NCBI RefSeq assembly: GCF_004798585.1
Contig: NZ_PPXQ01000006.1
Span: 186,001-250,000, forward strand
Reading direction: 5' to 3'
Length of the DNA: 64,000 nt
DNA from: Massilia sp. Mn16-1_5
GTDB lineage: Bacteria; Pseudomonadota; Gammaproteobacteria; Burkholderiales; Burkholderiaceae_D
Shown: piece after piece, positions 29,673 through 39,871 of the stretch
How positions within the stretch are numbered: the stretch's first letter is position 1
Layout: each line of letters starts with the position of its first letter
Notes under the pieces: generated by a model
Told to the model about the DNA's origin: nothing
Seen by the model: the letters and a program-made list of their open reading frames with translations, nothing else
The model's database searches: none
Made by a program: the position numbers and the translations under genes

Positions 29673-31487
29673 ATGTCTACTGTTTCCCTGCCCGGCGCTC
29701 ATGCGGCACCGGACGGCGCCGCCGCATTGCCCGTTGCATGCGGAAAGCGCCTGAACTGGCCGCGCGGCCTCGTCGTCGTGCTGACCGTGCTGGCGGTCTT
29801 CGTACCGCTCATCCTCATCTTCTACCAGAGCTTCCTGACCGCGCCCTTCTTCATGCCGGACAAGGAACTGGGCCTGGACGCCTTCCGCTTCATCTTCGAC
29901 GATCCCGATTTCGCCGTCGCCTTCCGTAACGGCCTGGTGCTGGCCGCCGGCCTGGCCGCGATCGCCGTGCCCCTGGGCGGCATCCTCGCCTTCCTGATGG
30001 TGCGCACCGACCTCCCGGGCCGCGGCTGGATCGCGCCGGTGCTGCTGGTGCCGATCTTCGTGTCGCCCATGGTGATGGGCTTCGGCTACGTGGTCTCGAT
30101 GGGGCCGGTGGGCTTCTATTCGACCTGGATGAAGGACCTGATCGGCTTCGTGCCCTGGAACGTGTATTCCTTCGCCAGCATCGTCGTGATCGCCGGCCTG
30201 ACCCACGTCCCGCACGTCTACCTGTACGCCTCCTCGGCCCTCAAAAGCCTCGGCTCGGACGTCGAGGAAGCGGCGCGCGTCTCGGGCGCCTCGCCGCTGC
30301 AGGTGATGTTCAACGTCTCGCTGCCGATGATCATGCCGGCCCTGGCCTATGCCGGCGTGCTGGTGTTCTTCCTCGGCTTCGAGGTGTTCGGCCTGGTGCT
30401 GGTGCTGGGCGACCCGGAAGGCCACCTGGTGCTGCCGACCTACCTGTACAAGCTGACGAATAAACTGGGCACGCCCTCGTATCACCTGATGGCGGCGGTC
30501 GCCGTCTGCCTGGTGGCGGTGACGATGCCGCTGGTGATGCTGCAGCGCCGCCTGCTGAAATCGGCCAACAAATACGTGTCGATCAAGGGGAAAGGAGCGC
30601 GCCAGAAGCCGATGGCCCTGGGCCGCTGGAAGTGGCTGGCACTGGCCCTGCTGGGCGGCTGGGTGCTGATCACGGTGGTGCTGCCGCTGTCGGGCATCGT
30701 GCTGCGTTCTTTCGTCCAGTACTGGGGCGAGGGCGTCAACCTGATGGACGTGCTGACCCTGCAGCACTTCCGCGACATCCTGGAACAGCACTCGCTGATG
30801 CGCGGCATCCTGAACACGGTCCTGATCGGCGTGATCGGCGGCGCGCTGGCCGTGGTCTGCTACACCGGCATCGCGCTGGCCATGCACCGCAAACCCGACG
30901 GCATCACCCGCCTGCTCGACTACAGCGTGCTGGTGCCGCGCGCGGTGCCGGGCCTCTTGGCCGGCCTCTCCTTTTTGTGGGTCTTCCTGTTCGTGCCGAG
31001 CTGGCTCGACGGCATGCTGCAGGGGCTGGACAACCCGGTGGCCGCCTGGCTCTCGGCCAACCTGATCCCGCAACTGCGCGCGCTGCGCTCGACCATCTTC
31101 GCGCTGTGGCTGGCCTACTCGGTGGTCTGGCTGGCCTACGGCATGCGCCTGATCTCGACGGCGCTGCTGCAGGTCGGACCGGAACTGGAAGAGGCGGCGC
31201 GCGCGGTCGGCGCCACCCGCGGCCGCGTGACGCGCGACGTCACGCTCCCCCTGATCAAGTACGGCGTGCTGGGCGGCTGGCTGATGGTGTTCCTGATTTT
31301 CGAACGCGAATACTCGACCGGCGTGTACCTGCTCTCGCCGGGCACCGAAGTGATCGGGGCGATGCTGGTGTCGCTGTGGGCCGGCGGCTCGACCGACCTG
31401 GTGGCGGCGCTCTCGTTCATCAACATCACCCTGGTCGCGATCGGCCTGGGCATCGCGCTGCGCTTCGGCGTCAAGCTGCATAACTGA
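29673..31487 (+). CDS. ABC importer fused permease (two BPD_transp_1 domains)
   Basis: Inner-membrane permease of the FbpB/AfuB type, 604 residues, containing both transmembrane domains in one chain. The EAA coupling loops are EEAARVSGASPLQVMFNVSLPM in the first half and EEAARAVGATRGRVTRDVTLPL in the second. About twelve hydrophobic helices are visible, with a basic linker (KGKGARQKP) near 310 joining the halves. Works with the binding protein upstream and the ATPase downstream. Confidence 0.93.
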   Translation: MSTVSLPGAHAAPDGAAALPVACGKRLNWPRGLVVVLTVLAVFVPLILIFYQSFLTAPFFMPDKELGLDAFRFIFDDPDFAVAFRNGLVLAAGLAAIAVPLGGILAFLMVRTDLPGRGWIAPVLLVPIFVSPMVMGFGYVVSMGPVGFYSTWMKDLIGFVPWNVYSFASIVVIAGLTHVPHVYLYASSALKSLGSDVEEAARVSGASPLQVMFNVSLPMIMPALAYAGVLVFFLGFEVFGLVLVLGDPEGHLVLPTYLYKLTNKLGTPSYHLMAAVAVCLVAVTMPLVMLQRRLLKSANKYVSIKGKGARQKPMALGRWKWLALALLGGWVLITVVLPLSGIVLRSFVQYWGEGVNLMDVLTLQHFRDILEQHSLMRGILNTVLIGVIGGALAVVCYTGIALAMHRKPDGITRLLDYSVLVPRAVPGLLAGLSFLWVFLFVPSWLDGMLQGLDNPVAAWLSANLIPQLRALRSTIFALWLAYSVVWLAYGMRLISTALLQVGPELEEAARAVGATRGRVTRDVTLPLIKYGVLGGWLMVFLIFEREYSTGVYLLSPGTEVIGAMLVSLWAGGSTDLVAALSFINITLVAIGLGIALRFGVKLHN

Positions 31488-31527
31488 ACTGTATAGCAGT
31501 ACAATCAATCACATACGAGACAAGACC

Positions 31528-32601
<1,074 letters not shown>

Positions 32602-32648
32602 CTTCCATCGCTACGCGCAGCGCCGCGCCCGCGCCCTGGCGCGGCTTC

Positions 32649-33668
32649 GTGCTGGCGCTCGCACTGGCGCTGGCCGCCGCCCAGCTCTGCCTCTGGCTCG
32701 ACACGCCGCTGCCGTGGATGATCGGGCCGCTGTTTTCGACCGCGTGTGCCTGCATGCTGGGAGCGCGCCTGCGCGCGCCGGTGCAGGCGCGCGAAGCCGG
32801 GCAGTGGGCGATCGGCACCGCGCTCGGCCTCTACTTCAGCGCGCCGGTGCTGGTGGTGCTGGCCCGGTACGCGGGCTGGATCGCGCTCGCCGTGGCTTTC
32901 GCGGTGGTGCTCGGCCTGGCAGGCGGCTGGCTGCTGCGGCGCCTGTCCGGCGTCGATCGCGCCACCGCCTTCTTCGCGATGGCCGTCGGCGGCGCTTCCG
33001 AGATGGCGGTGCAGGGCGAGCGCCATGGCGCCGCGTTCGATCGCGTCGCCGCCGCCCACAGCCTGCGCATCATGATGGTGGTCGCCACCATCCCCTTCGC
33101 GCTGCGCTGGTGGAGCACGCACGGCAGCTCCCCGGGGCACGACCTGTTCGTGCCGCTCGCGAGCGTGGTCAGCTATCCGGGACTGGCCGGGCTGGTGCTG
33201 CTGACCAGCCTTGCGGCGCTGCTGCTGAAACGCCTCGACATCCCGAATGCCTGGGTGATCGGTCCGCTGATGCTGGCGATGATGCTGACCGCGTCCGGCA
33301 TCCAGCTCTCGCGCCTGCCCGAATGGATGATCCGCGGCGGCCAGCTGATGATCGGCGTCTCGCTCGGCACCCGCTTCACACCCGAATTCGCGCATACGGC
33401 GCCACGCTACCTGGCCAGCGTCGCGTTCTGCACCGTGATCATGCTGCTGCTCGCGGCCGGATTCGGGCTGACGCTGGCACATCTGACCGGCATCCACCCC
33501 GGCACCGCCATTCTCGCGTCCTCCCCGGGCGGCATCGCCGAGATGTCGCTCACGGCGCGTGTGCTGCACCTGGGCGTGCCGATCGTCACCGCCTTCCACG
33601 TCACGCGCATGGTCACGGTCATCCTGGTCGTCGGCCCCTTGTTCCGCCTGTTCTCGCGCCTTCGTTAG
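32649..33668 (+). CDS. AbrB family membrane protein (start uncertain)
   Basis: Polytopic membrane protein of the AbrB/ammonia-monooxygenase-regulator (COG3180) family, two homologous halves. Motifs include PLPWMIGPLFS, MAVGGASEMAVQGERHG, NAWVIGPLMLAM and SSPGGIAEMSLTARVL. The GTG at 32649 gives 339 residues but trims the first helix closely. The only in-frame ATG is 32493, well inside the ATPase gene. GGAGAAG at 32580-32586 is well spaced for an ATT (32595) or CTG (32598), overlapping the ATPase stop. Function of the family is not settled; here it may aid uptake or export for the same locus. Confidence 0.8.
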   Translation: MLALALALAAAQLCLWLDTPLPWMIGPLFSTACACMLGARLRAPVQAREAGQWAIGTALGLYFSAPVLVVLARYAGWIALAVAFAVVLGLAGGWLLRRLSGVDRATAFFAMAVGGASEMAVQGERHGAAFDRVAAAHSLRIMMVVATIPFALRWWSTHGSSPGHDLFVPLASVVSYPGLAGLVLLTSLAALLLKRLDIPNAWVIGPLMLAMMLTASGIQLSRLPEWMIRGGQLMIGVSLGTRFTPEFAHTAPRYLASVAFCTVIMLLLAAGFGLTLAHLTGIHPGTAILASSPGGIAEMSLTARVLHLGVPIVTAFHVTRMVTVILVVGPLFRLFSRLR

Positions 33669-33715
33669 CGCTCTTAGCGACGTTTGTTCGACATCAAGCG
33701 GATGCAAGATGCTGT

Positions 33716-33750
33716 CCTCCCGGTATCGCCTGGCGCTACCGGGAGGTTTA
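33716..33750 (+). terminator. Hairpin after the uptake locus
   Basis: A perfect 10-base stem, CCTCCCGGTA (33716-33725) with TACCGGGAGG (33737-33746), has an 11-base loop and a short TTTA tail. It is probably the end of the porin-to-abrB transcript; the short T tract makes it a moderate terminator. Confidence 0.6.
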
Positions 33751-33867
33751 GCATGCTTGATTTGTTGCTTCTCGGTAAATTTCTGTATCCAAGCCCCGGC
33801 CGGTGTTGTAAATTACACACCGCAGTCGCCACTGTTTGCGCTTCACTTACTGCCGAAGAGACCCTGC

Positions 33868-35754
33868 ATGAGCCAATCGAGCCAATTTTCCCTGCTGTCG
33901 CAACGCCGCTTCGCGCCGTTTTTCTGGACCCAGTTCCTCGGCGCCTTCAACGACAACCTGTTCAAGACCGCCTTGCTGGTGGCGCTGACCTACGACGCGC
34001 TGTCCTGGACGACGATTTCGCCTAGCCTGCTCAACAACCTGATCCCGGGCCTGTTCATCCTGCCCTATGTCCTGTTTTCCGCCACCGCCGGCCAGATCGC
34101 CGATAAAGTCGAGAAGGGCAGGCTGGCGCGCTTCGTCAAATTGCTGGAAGTGGCCATCATGCTGGTCGCCTGCGTCGGCTGGCTGACCCACACCTTGTGG
34201 CTCCTTATCGCCGCCGTGGTCGGCATGGGCGTGCATTCGACCCTGTTCGGCCCGGTGAAGTACGCCTACCTGCCGCAGCATTTGAAACCGGAAGAACTGG
34301 TCGGCGGCAATGGCGTGGTCGAGATGGGAACTTTCGTCGGCATCCTGCTGGGCGAAGTGGCCGGCGCCTTGCTGGTCGCCCATAAACCCTTCGGCATCGA
34401 ACTCGTCGCCGGCGCCAGCCTGCTGATGGCCCTGTTCGGCCTGGCCGCCAGCTGGCGCATCCCGCTGTCGCCGGCACCGGTGCCCGAGCTGAAGATCAAC
34501 TACAACTTCATGACCGAATCGGTGCGCAACCTGCGCTTCTCGAGCAAGAACCGCACGGTCTTCCTGTCCATGCTCGGCAATTCCTGGTTCTGGTTCTACG
34601 GCGCCCTGGTGCTATCGCAATTCCCGGTCTACGCCAAGGATTACCTGCACGGCGACCACAGCGTCTTCGTGCTGCTGCTGACCGTGTTCTCGCTCGGGAT
34701 CGGCATCGGTTCGCTGCTGTGCGAAAAACTTTCCGGTCGCAAGGTCGAGATCGGCCTCGTGCCCTTCGGCTCGATCGGCCTTTCTCTGTTCGGCATCGAC
34801 CTGTATTTCGCCAGCCTGGCCTACACCAACACGGCAACCGTCGATGCCTTTGCGCTGATCGCGCTGCCGGGCAGCCTGCGCATCCTGGCCGACTTGGTGC
34901 TGATCGGCGTGTTCGGCGGCTTCTTCATCGTGCCGCTGTTCGCGCTGATCCAGACCCGCTGCGACCCGAAGCACGTCTCGCGCACGATCGCCGGCATGAA
35001 CATCCTGAACGCCCTGTTCATGGTGGCCGCGGCCGGCGTCGCGATCCTGCTGCTGGGGCAGGGCTTCTCGATTCCGCAGATGTTCCTGATCACGGCCCTG
35101 CTGAACGCGGCGGTGGCGGTCTACATCTTCTCGCTGGTGCCGGAATTCCTGATGCGCTTCCTGGCCTGGCTGCTGATCCACACCATCCACCGCGTCAACA
35201 CGGTGGACGTCGAACGCATCCCCGACGAGGGACCGGCGGTGCTGGTCTGCAATCACGTGAGCTATGTCGACGCCATCGTCATCGGCGCCGCCAGCCCGCG
35301 CCCGATCCGCTTTGTGATGGACCACCGCATCTTCAAGACGCCTTTTCTGGGCTGGATTTTCCGTACCGCGAAAGCCATCCCGATCGCGCCGGCCAAGGAA
35401 GACCCGTTCATGATGGAACGCGCCTTCGTCGACATCGCCGAGGCGCTGCACCAGGGCGACCTGGTCTGCATCTTCCCGGAAGGGAAACTGACGACGACGG
35501 GCGAAATGAACGAATTCCGCGGCGGCATCGCGAAGATCGTCGAGCGCAGCAAGGTGCCGGTGATTCCGATGGCGCTGCGCGGCCTATGGGGCAGCGTGTT
35601 CACGCGCGATCCGGGCAACCTGTTCGAGCGCTCGTTCTCGCGCGGCCTGCGCTCGAAACTGGCGCTGGCGGTGGGCGTGCCGGTGGCGCCGCAGGAGGCG
35701 ACGCCGGAGTACCTGTACGAACAGGTGCGCGAGCTGCGCGGAGAATGGAAATAA
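33868..35754 (+). CDS. MFS transporter-acyltransferase fusion (LplT/PlsC-like)
   Basis: Inner-membrane protein of 628 residues from MSQSSQFSLLSQRRFAPFF. About 300 upstream bases of open frame overlap abrB and are not coding in this frame. Residues 1-420 are an MFS fold like lysophospholipid flippase LplT (TQFLGAFNDNLFKTA). Residues about 435-628 are a PlsC-type acyltransferase with the HX4D motif at His463 (NHVSYVDA), the FPEGKLTTTGEM motif, and PVIPMALRG. It likely flips lysophospholipid inward and re-acylates it. Unlike E. coli Aas there is no AMP-ligase domain, so the acyl donor is expected to be acyl-ACP or acyl-CoA. Confidence 0.88.
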   Translation: MSQSSQFSLLSQRRFAPFFWTQFLGAFNDNLFKTALLVALTYDALSWTTISPSLLNNLIPGLFILPYVLFSATAGQIADKVEKGRLARFVKLLEVAIMLVACVGWLTHTLWLLIAAVVGMGVHSTLFGPVKYAYLPQHLKPEELVGGNGVVEMGTFVGILLGEVAGALLVAHKPFGIELVAGASLLMALFGLAASWRIPLSPAPVPELKINYNFMTESVRNLRFSSKNRTVFLSMLGNSWFWFYGALVLSQFPVYAKDYLHGDHSVFVLLLTVFSLGIGIGSLLCEKLSGRKVEIGLVPFGSIGLSLFGIDLYFASLAYTNTATVDAFALIALPGSLRILADLVLIGVFGGFFIVPLFALIQTRCDPKHVSRTIAGMNILNALFMVAAAGVAILLLGQGFSIPQMFLITALLNAAVAVYIFSLVPEFLMRFLAWLLIHTIHRVNTVDVERIPDEGPAVLVCNHVSYVDAIVIGAASPRPIRFVMDHRIFKTPFLGWIFRTAKAIPIAPAKEDPFMMERAFVDIAEALHQGDLVCIFPEGKLTTTGEMNEFRGGIAKIVERSKVPVIPMALRGLWGSVFTRDPGNLFERSFSRGLRSKLALAVGVPVAPQEATPEYLYEQVRELRGEWK

Positions 35755-35818
35755 GGGTGGGGGCGTTTGATCCGGATCGTCGGCCTTGGCAAAAACTTGC
35801 TTTAGGCATCACAAAAGC

Positions 35819-35846
35819 CTGACAAAATTTCTGTCTCAGGTATAAT
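35819..35846 (+). promoter_or_regulatory. Promoter of tRNA-Pro
   Basis: CTGACA at 35819-35824, 16-base spacer, perfect TATAAT at 35841-35846. It ends 11 bases before the tRNA. Confidence 0.75.
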
Positions 35847-35857
35847 TGCTGGCTCGT

Positions 35858-35934
<77 letters not shown>

Positions 35935-35950
35935 AGAGAATCAAGGATTG

Positions 35951-35979
35951 AGGCCACTCTTCGGAGTGGCCTTTTTCTT
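35951..35979 (+). terminator. Terminator of tRNA-Pro
   Basis: AGGCCACTC (35951-35959), loop TTCG, GAGTGGCCT (35964-35972), then TTTTCTTT. Stable UUCG tetraloop. Confidence 0.9.
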
Positions 35980-36027
35980 TTCTACGCGCATTCCCCCAAC
36001 ATGTACTCGACACAGCCAGCGGCTCCG

Positions 36028-37176
36028 TCACGGGCAGGCTTCGTCCGATATCGCCTCCCTGAGCCGGTATCCCTCGGTCTGCTTGAGCAGGCTGCACACC
36101 GCATCCACCACCTGGCTCGGCGCCAGCTTTTCCATGCAGTCGTGGTGTCCCTCGGGGCAGATGCTGCGGTGGCAGTTGCGGCAGGCGACGTCGTGGTTCA
36201 GCACCCGGCTGGGCACGCGCCAGGGCGTGTGCTGCAGGTTGGTGAGTGCATACAGGTCGACCACCGGGGTGCCGACCGCGGCGGCGATGTGGGCAGGGCC
36301 CGTGTTGTTGCTGATCATGAGCGAGGCTTGCGCCAGCAGGGCGCCCAGTTCGCCGATGCCGAGCTGGCCGGCCAGCGACAGCACGCGGGCGCCAGGAGGA
36401 ATCTCGATGGCATCGATCAATCCCATTTCATGCGCGCCGCCGGTCAACACCAGCGGACAGCCTATGCGTTCGCTCAATTCCTTCACCAGCGTACTCCAGT
36501 GGCGCCCTGGATAACGCCTGGCCGGCGCGCTGGCGCCGGGATGCAGCGCCAGCCAGCGTGTATCCGGGTCGATGCCGGCCTGGCGCAGGCGGCTACGCAC
36601 GGCGTCCATCTCGCCCGCGCCGGGAGCGAAGGAAAGCCGCTCGTCCATGATCTCGGCGCCGAGATGGCGCACGAGGTCGAGCTGGCGCTGCACCTCGTGG
36701 CGCACCATGGCGCCCGGTTCGGGGTCAAGGATCCAGTCCGTCAGTAACTGGTAGGGCTTTTCGCGGCAATAGGCCGCGCGCAGGGGAATGCCGGCGAGCT
36801 GGCACAGCAGGGCCGCAGGCAGGGCGCTCTGGCTGTAGCAGGTGAAGATGACGGCGCCGTCGAAGTGCTGTCCGGCCAGCCTGGCGATCCAGTCGATGTG
36901 GGTGGCGGGCGCAGCGGCCGCGCTACTCTTCATCCATGGCGCCTCGTAGGCAAGCACGGCGTCGACCTCGGGCAGGTAAGGGCCGAGGGCGGCGCCGGCG
37001 GGCGAGGTGAGCAGGGTGAGCCGGCGCTGCGGGCATTGCGCGCGCAGGGCGCGCAGCGCGGGCGTGCACATCAGCACGTCCCCGAGCGAATCGAGCCGCA
37101 CGCAGAGCAGGTGGGCTGCGTCGTTCCAGCGGCTTGGCATGGGACCAGGCATCGGACTAAGCATAGGAGTGGCCAT
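36028..37176 (-). CDS. Glycosyltransferase family 9 (heptosyltransferase-like)
   Basis: GT-B fold enzyme of the ADP-heptose:LPS heptosyltransferase family, up to 382 residues. Motifs: LLCVRLDSLGDVLMCTPALRALR at the N-terminal loop, LALHPGASAPARRYPGRHWSTLV, and the donor-binding SNNTGPAHIAAAVGTPVVDLYALTN. The C-terminal CRNCHRSICPEGHHDCMEKL is the cysteine-rich end seen in many GT9 proteins. Possible starts are at 37176, 37164, 37152 and 37140; the first two overlap the preceding gene. Last gene of a seven-gene operon. Acceptor unknown. Confidence 0.9.
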   Translation of the reverse strand: MATPMLSPMPGPMPSRWNDAAHLLCVRLDSLGDVLMCTPALRALRAQCPQRRLTLLTSPAGAALGPYLPEVDAVLAYEAPWMKSSAAAAPATHIDWIARLAGQHFDGAVIFTCYSQSALPAALLCQLAGIPLRAAYCREKPYQLLTDWILDPEPGAMVRHEVQRQLDLVRHLGAEIMDERLSFAPGAGEMDAVRSRLRQAGIDPDTRWLALHPGASAPARRYPGRHWSTLVKELSERIGCPLVLTGGAHEMGLIDAIEIPPGARVLSLAGQLGIGELGALLAQASLMISNNTGPAHIAAAVGTPVVDLYALTNLQHTPWRVPSRVLNHDVACRNCHRSICPEGHHDCMEKLAPSQVVDAVCSLLKQTEGYRLREAISDEACP

Positions 37177-37744
37177 CGGTATGCGCCTGGTCGTCGTAGC
37201 CGGCGATCAGGACCGCGGCGGCGTACAGGTCGGGCGCCATGCGGGTTGGAATGCGGCGCGGCCCGAGCCGCCATTCGGTTTCGTTGCCGTTGTCGAGCAG
37301 GACGGTGCGGCAGCCGGCGCGGTTGCCGGCCTCGACGTCGTGCAGGATGTCGCCGATCATCCACGATGCGCCCAGGTCGATGCCGTGCTCGGCGGCGGCC
37401 CTGAGCAGCAGGCCGGGAAGCGGCTTGCGGCAATGGCAGGCGACCGCATAGGGTGCGACGCTGCCGCCCGGGTCGTGCGGGCAATAATAAAAGCCGTCGA
37501 GGCTGAGGTGTTCCCGAAACAGCAGGTCGGACAGGCGGTCGCTCACCACCTCCATGGCGTCTTCGCCGAAGCGTCCCAGGGCAATCCCGCCCTGGTTGCT
37601 GACGACGAAGAAACGGTAGTCGAGCCTGGCCAGCAGGCGCAAGGCAGGCCCGGCCCCGCTACTGAGCCGGATGCGGTGCGGCTCCACGTTGTACGGCACG
37701 TTGTCGACCAGCGTCCCATCCTTGTCGAGGAAGATCGCCTTCAT
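37157..37744 (-). CDS. HAD-IIIA phosphatase, GmhB-like
   Basis: Related to D-glycero-D-manno-heptose 1,7-bisphosphate 7-phosphatase. It is 195 residues from MKAIFLDKDGTLVDN (start chosen because the SDR stop is 1 base away). It has the DxDGT nucleophile motif DKDGTL and VVSNQGG. The zinc-binding cysteine/histidine loop runs from CPHDPGG to CHCRKP, then GDILHDVEAGNRAG. That zinc loop separates GmhB from other HAD phosphatases. Together with the GT9 gene it points to heptose as a building block. Confidence 0.88.
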   Translation of the reverse strand: MKAIFLDKDGTLVDNVPYNVEPHRIRLSSGAGPALRLLARLDYRFFVVSNQGGIALGRFGEDAMEVVSDRLSDLLFREHLSLDGFYYCPHDPGGSVAPYAVACHCRKPLPGLLLRAAAEHGIDLGASWMIGDILHDVEAGNRAGCRTVLLDNGNETEWRLGPRRIPTRMAPDLYAAAVLIAGYDDQAHTDGHSYA

Positions 37745-37745
37745 G

Positions 37746-38531
37746 TCAGGGCCAGGAGGTTTCACGCAGCGGCAGCACGGTCAGCTCGGCAATGACGGTC
37801 TCGGGCGGCATCAGCAGCACCGCGCGGATGGCTTCGGCCACGTTGAGCGGGTCTTGCAGCACACCCGGATCGAGATCGGGAAAACGGTCGAGCAGGAAAG
37901 GCGTGCGCATGCCGCCGGCCACCACCGCCGTGACGCGGATGCCGTGCGGGCGCAGCTCCGCATGCAGCGCGTGCGACAGGCCGAGCAAGCCCCATTTGCT
38001 GGCGTGGTAGGCGCTCGCGTTCGGCCAGGCGCGCTTGGCCGCCGTCGAGCTCACGTTGACGATGTAGCCGCTGCCCGCCTGGCGCATGTGGGCGGCCGCA
38101 TGCTTGGCCAGCAGGAACGGGCCATTCAGGTTGGTGCCGATGACGCGCAGCCAGTCTTCTTCGCTCAATTCGTCGATCGGCAAGGTGACGTCGGTCCCGG
38201 CATTGTTGACCAGGACGTCCAGCCGGCCCATGACCTCGAGCGCCTCGGCCACGGCGCGCCGTGCCTGGTCCGGATCGGCCACGTCGAAGCCGATCGTGTG
38301 CACCTTCACGCCCTTGCCGCGCAACTGTTCGGCGCCCGCGTCGAGCGCGGCGGCGCGGATGTCGGTGGCCACGATGTCGGCGCCGGCAGCGGCCAGCACC
38401 TCGGCCAGCGCGGCGCCCAGGCCGCTGGCCGCGCCGGTGATGAAGACGGTCCTGCCGCGCAGCCCGGCCTGGCCGGCCTGCGCTCGCTGTTGCTCGCTTT
38501 GCGCAGCTTGCGCTTTCTGCGTCGATACCAT
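37746..38531 (-). CDS. Short-chain dehydrogenase/reductase
   Basis: Classical SDR, 261 residues from MVSTQKAQAAQSEQ. It has the NAD(P) motif TGAASGLG, the NNAG motif, and the catalytic Ser-Tyr-Lys set (VSSTAAKRAW ... YHASK). The open frame continues about 98 codons upstream through the neighbouring gene in another frame, with Arg/Gly-rich nonsense composition, and was rejected. Eight bases after the GT4 stop. It could modify a sugar nucleotide or other precursor of the operon product; substrate cannot be read from the sequence. Confidence 0.9.
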   Translation of the reverse strand: MVSTQKAQAAQSEQQRAQAGQAGLRGRTVFITGAASGLGAALAEVLAAAGADIVATDIRAAALDAGAEQLRGKGVKVHTIGFDVADPDQARRAVAEALEVMGRLDVLVNNAGTDVTLPIDELSEEDWLRVIGTNLNGPFLLAKHAAAHMRQAGSGYIVNVSSTAAKRAWPNASAYHASKWGLLGLSHALHAELRPHGIRVTAVVAGGMRTPFLLDRFPDLDPGVLQDPLNVAEAIRAVLLMPPETVIAELTVLPLRETSWP

Positions 38532-38539
38532 GTTGGCTC

Positions 38540-39871
38540 CTAGAGGGTGGTAATGCCGGATGCCGCGGGGCTCCGGGCTTGTTCGAGTACCGCCGCGTAC
38601 ACGGCCGCGGCCTGCTGCGCGACCGCGCGCCAGGTGTAGTGGCGGTAGGCGCGCCGCAAGCCGGCCTCGCCCATGCGCAGGGCCAGCGCCGGATCGGCGT
38701 GGAGCTGGGCCAGGCGCTCGGCCAGCGCGCGCGGATCGCGCGAGGGGATCAGGAAGCCGGTAAGGCCGTCCACGACCGTGCTCTTGATGCCGCCGACTTC
38801 GGAACCGATCACGGGCCGGGCACAAGCCATCGCTTCGACCGGGGTGATGCCGAAGGGTTCATACCAGGGTGTGGTGACGAAGACGTCGGCGGCGCCGTAC
38901 CACAGGCGCAGGGCCGCGCGCGGCTGCTGGCCGACGAAGCGCACCTGGCCGCCGATGCCGAGCTGGTGCGCGAGCGCGCCGAGCCGGGCCAGTTCCGGGT
39001 CGCTGGCGGCGTCGACGCCGAACTGCTGGCCGCCGCCGGCGACCAGCAGTTCGGCGTCGACGCCGTGCCGCTCGCGCAGCACGGCCAGGCCCTGGATGAC
39101 GGTGTCGACGCCCTTGCGCGGCACCATGCGCCCGAGCTGGAGCACGGTGAAGCGTTCGGGCGGCAGGCCCAGCTGCGCACGCGCCGCGGCGCGCGGCACG
39201 GGCCACAATTCCGCCGGATCGAAGCCGCAAGGCGCCACTGTGATGCGCTCCGGCGCCGCTCCGTACAACTGCTCCATGTCGAGCCGGTCCTGGGCGCATT
39301 CGGCGATGATGCGGTCGGCCTGGCGCATCAGCGCGGCTTCGATCCGGCTGCGCTCGGGCGGGAAGGCATCCAGCGCGCCCTGGGCCAGGCGGCGTACCTG
39401 GCCGAGGGCGTGGAAGGTGATCACGTAGGGAATGCCGAGCGCGAGCTTGAGCTGCTGGGCGACCATGCCGGACATGAAGAAGTTGGCGTGGACGATGTCG
39501 TAGGGCAGCGCCTGGCGCCGCGTGAAGCGGGTCACGAAGCGGGCGAAATGGGACATCCAGGGCAGCAGCTGCTCCTTCGGCACGTAGCGCGGCGGGCCGG
39601 CCGGCACGTGCACCACGCGCACGCCCTCGCACAGCGGCACGAGCTGCCTTTGCCCGGGCGCGTCGCGCCGCGTGAAGATGTCGATGCGGGCGCCGGCCAG
39701 GGCCAGTTCGCGCGCCAGGTTGGCGACATAGACATTCTGGCCGCCGCAATCGATGCTGCCCGGCGGCGCCAGCGGCGAGGCGTGCTCGCTGATGAAGGCC
39801 AGCCTGGCGGGCGGCGCGGTGGATGGGGTACGCGCGGGCTGTTCGTTCAGCCTCATGGTATTCGTCGTCAC
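38540..39871 (-). CDS. Glycosyltransferase family 4 (sucrose-synthase-like N-terminus)
   Basis: GT-B retaining glycosyltransferase, 443 residues with a GTG start at 39871 that overlaps the stop of the upstream gene by four bases (GTGA coupling). An internal ATG at 39856 is the alternative. The N-terminal domain has ISEHASPLAPPGSIDCGGQNVYVANLARELA, and the C-terminal Glycos_transf_1 domain has VLQLGRMVPRKGVDTVIQGL. The donor motif is TPWYEPFGITPVEAMACARPVIGS with the E-x7-E pattern. Product unknown; donor may be a nucleotide hexose or heptose. Confidence 0.9.
   Translation of the reverse strand: MTTNTMRLNEQPARTPSTAPPARLAFISEHASPLAPPGSIDCGGQNVYVANLARELALAGARIDIFTRRDAPGQRQLVPLCEGVRVVHVPAGPPRYVPKEQLLPWMSHFARFVTRFTRRQALPYDIVHANFFMSGMVAQQLKLALGIPYVITFHALGQVRRLAQGALDAFPPERSRIEAALMRQADRIIAECAQDRLDMEQLYGAAPERITVAPCGFDPAELWPVPRAAARAQLGLPPERFTVLQLGRMVPRKGVDTVIQGLAVLRERHGVDAELLVAGGGQQFGVDAASDPELARLGALAHQLGIGGQVRFVGQQPRAALRLWYGAADVFVTTPWYEPFGITPVEAMACARPVIGSEVGGIKSTVVDGLTGFLIPSRDPRALAERLAQLHADPALALRMGEAGLRRAYRHYTWRAVAQQAAAVYAAVLEQARSPAASGITTL

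Noticed and set aside
31489..31504. Second SOS-box-like site CTGTATAGCAGTACAA between the ABC permease and ATPase genes
   Set aside because: One mismatch to CTGT-N8-ACAG, but it sits inside a transport operon with no promoter or damage-related gene; likely chance.
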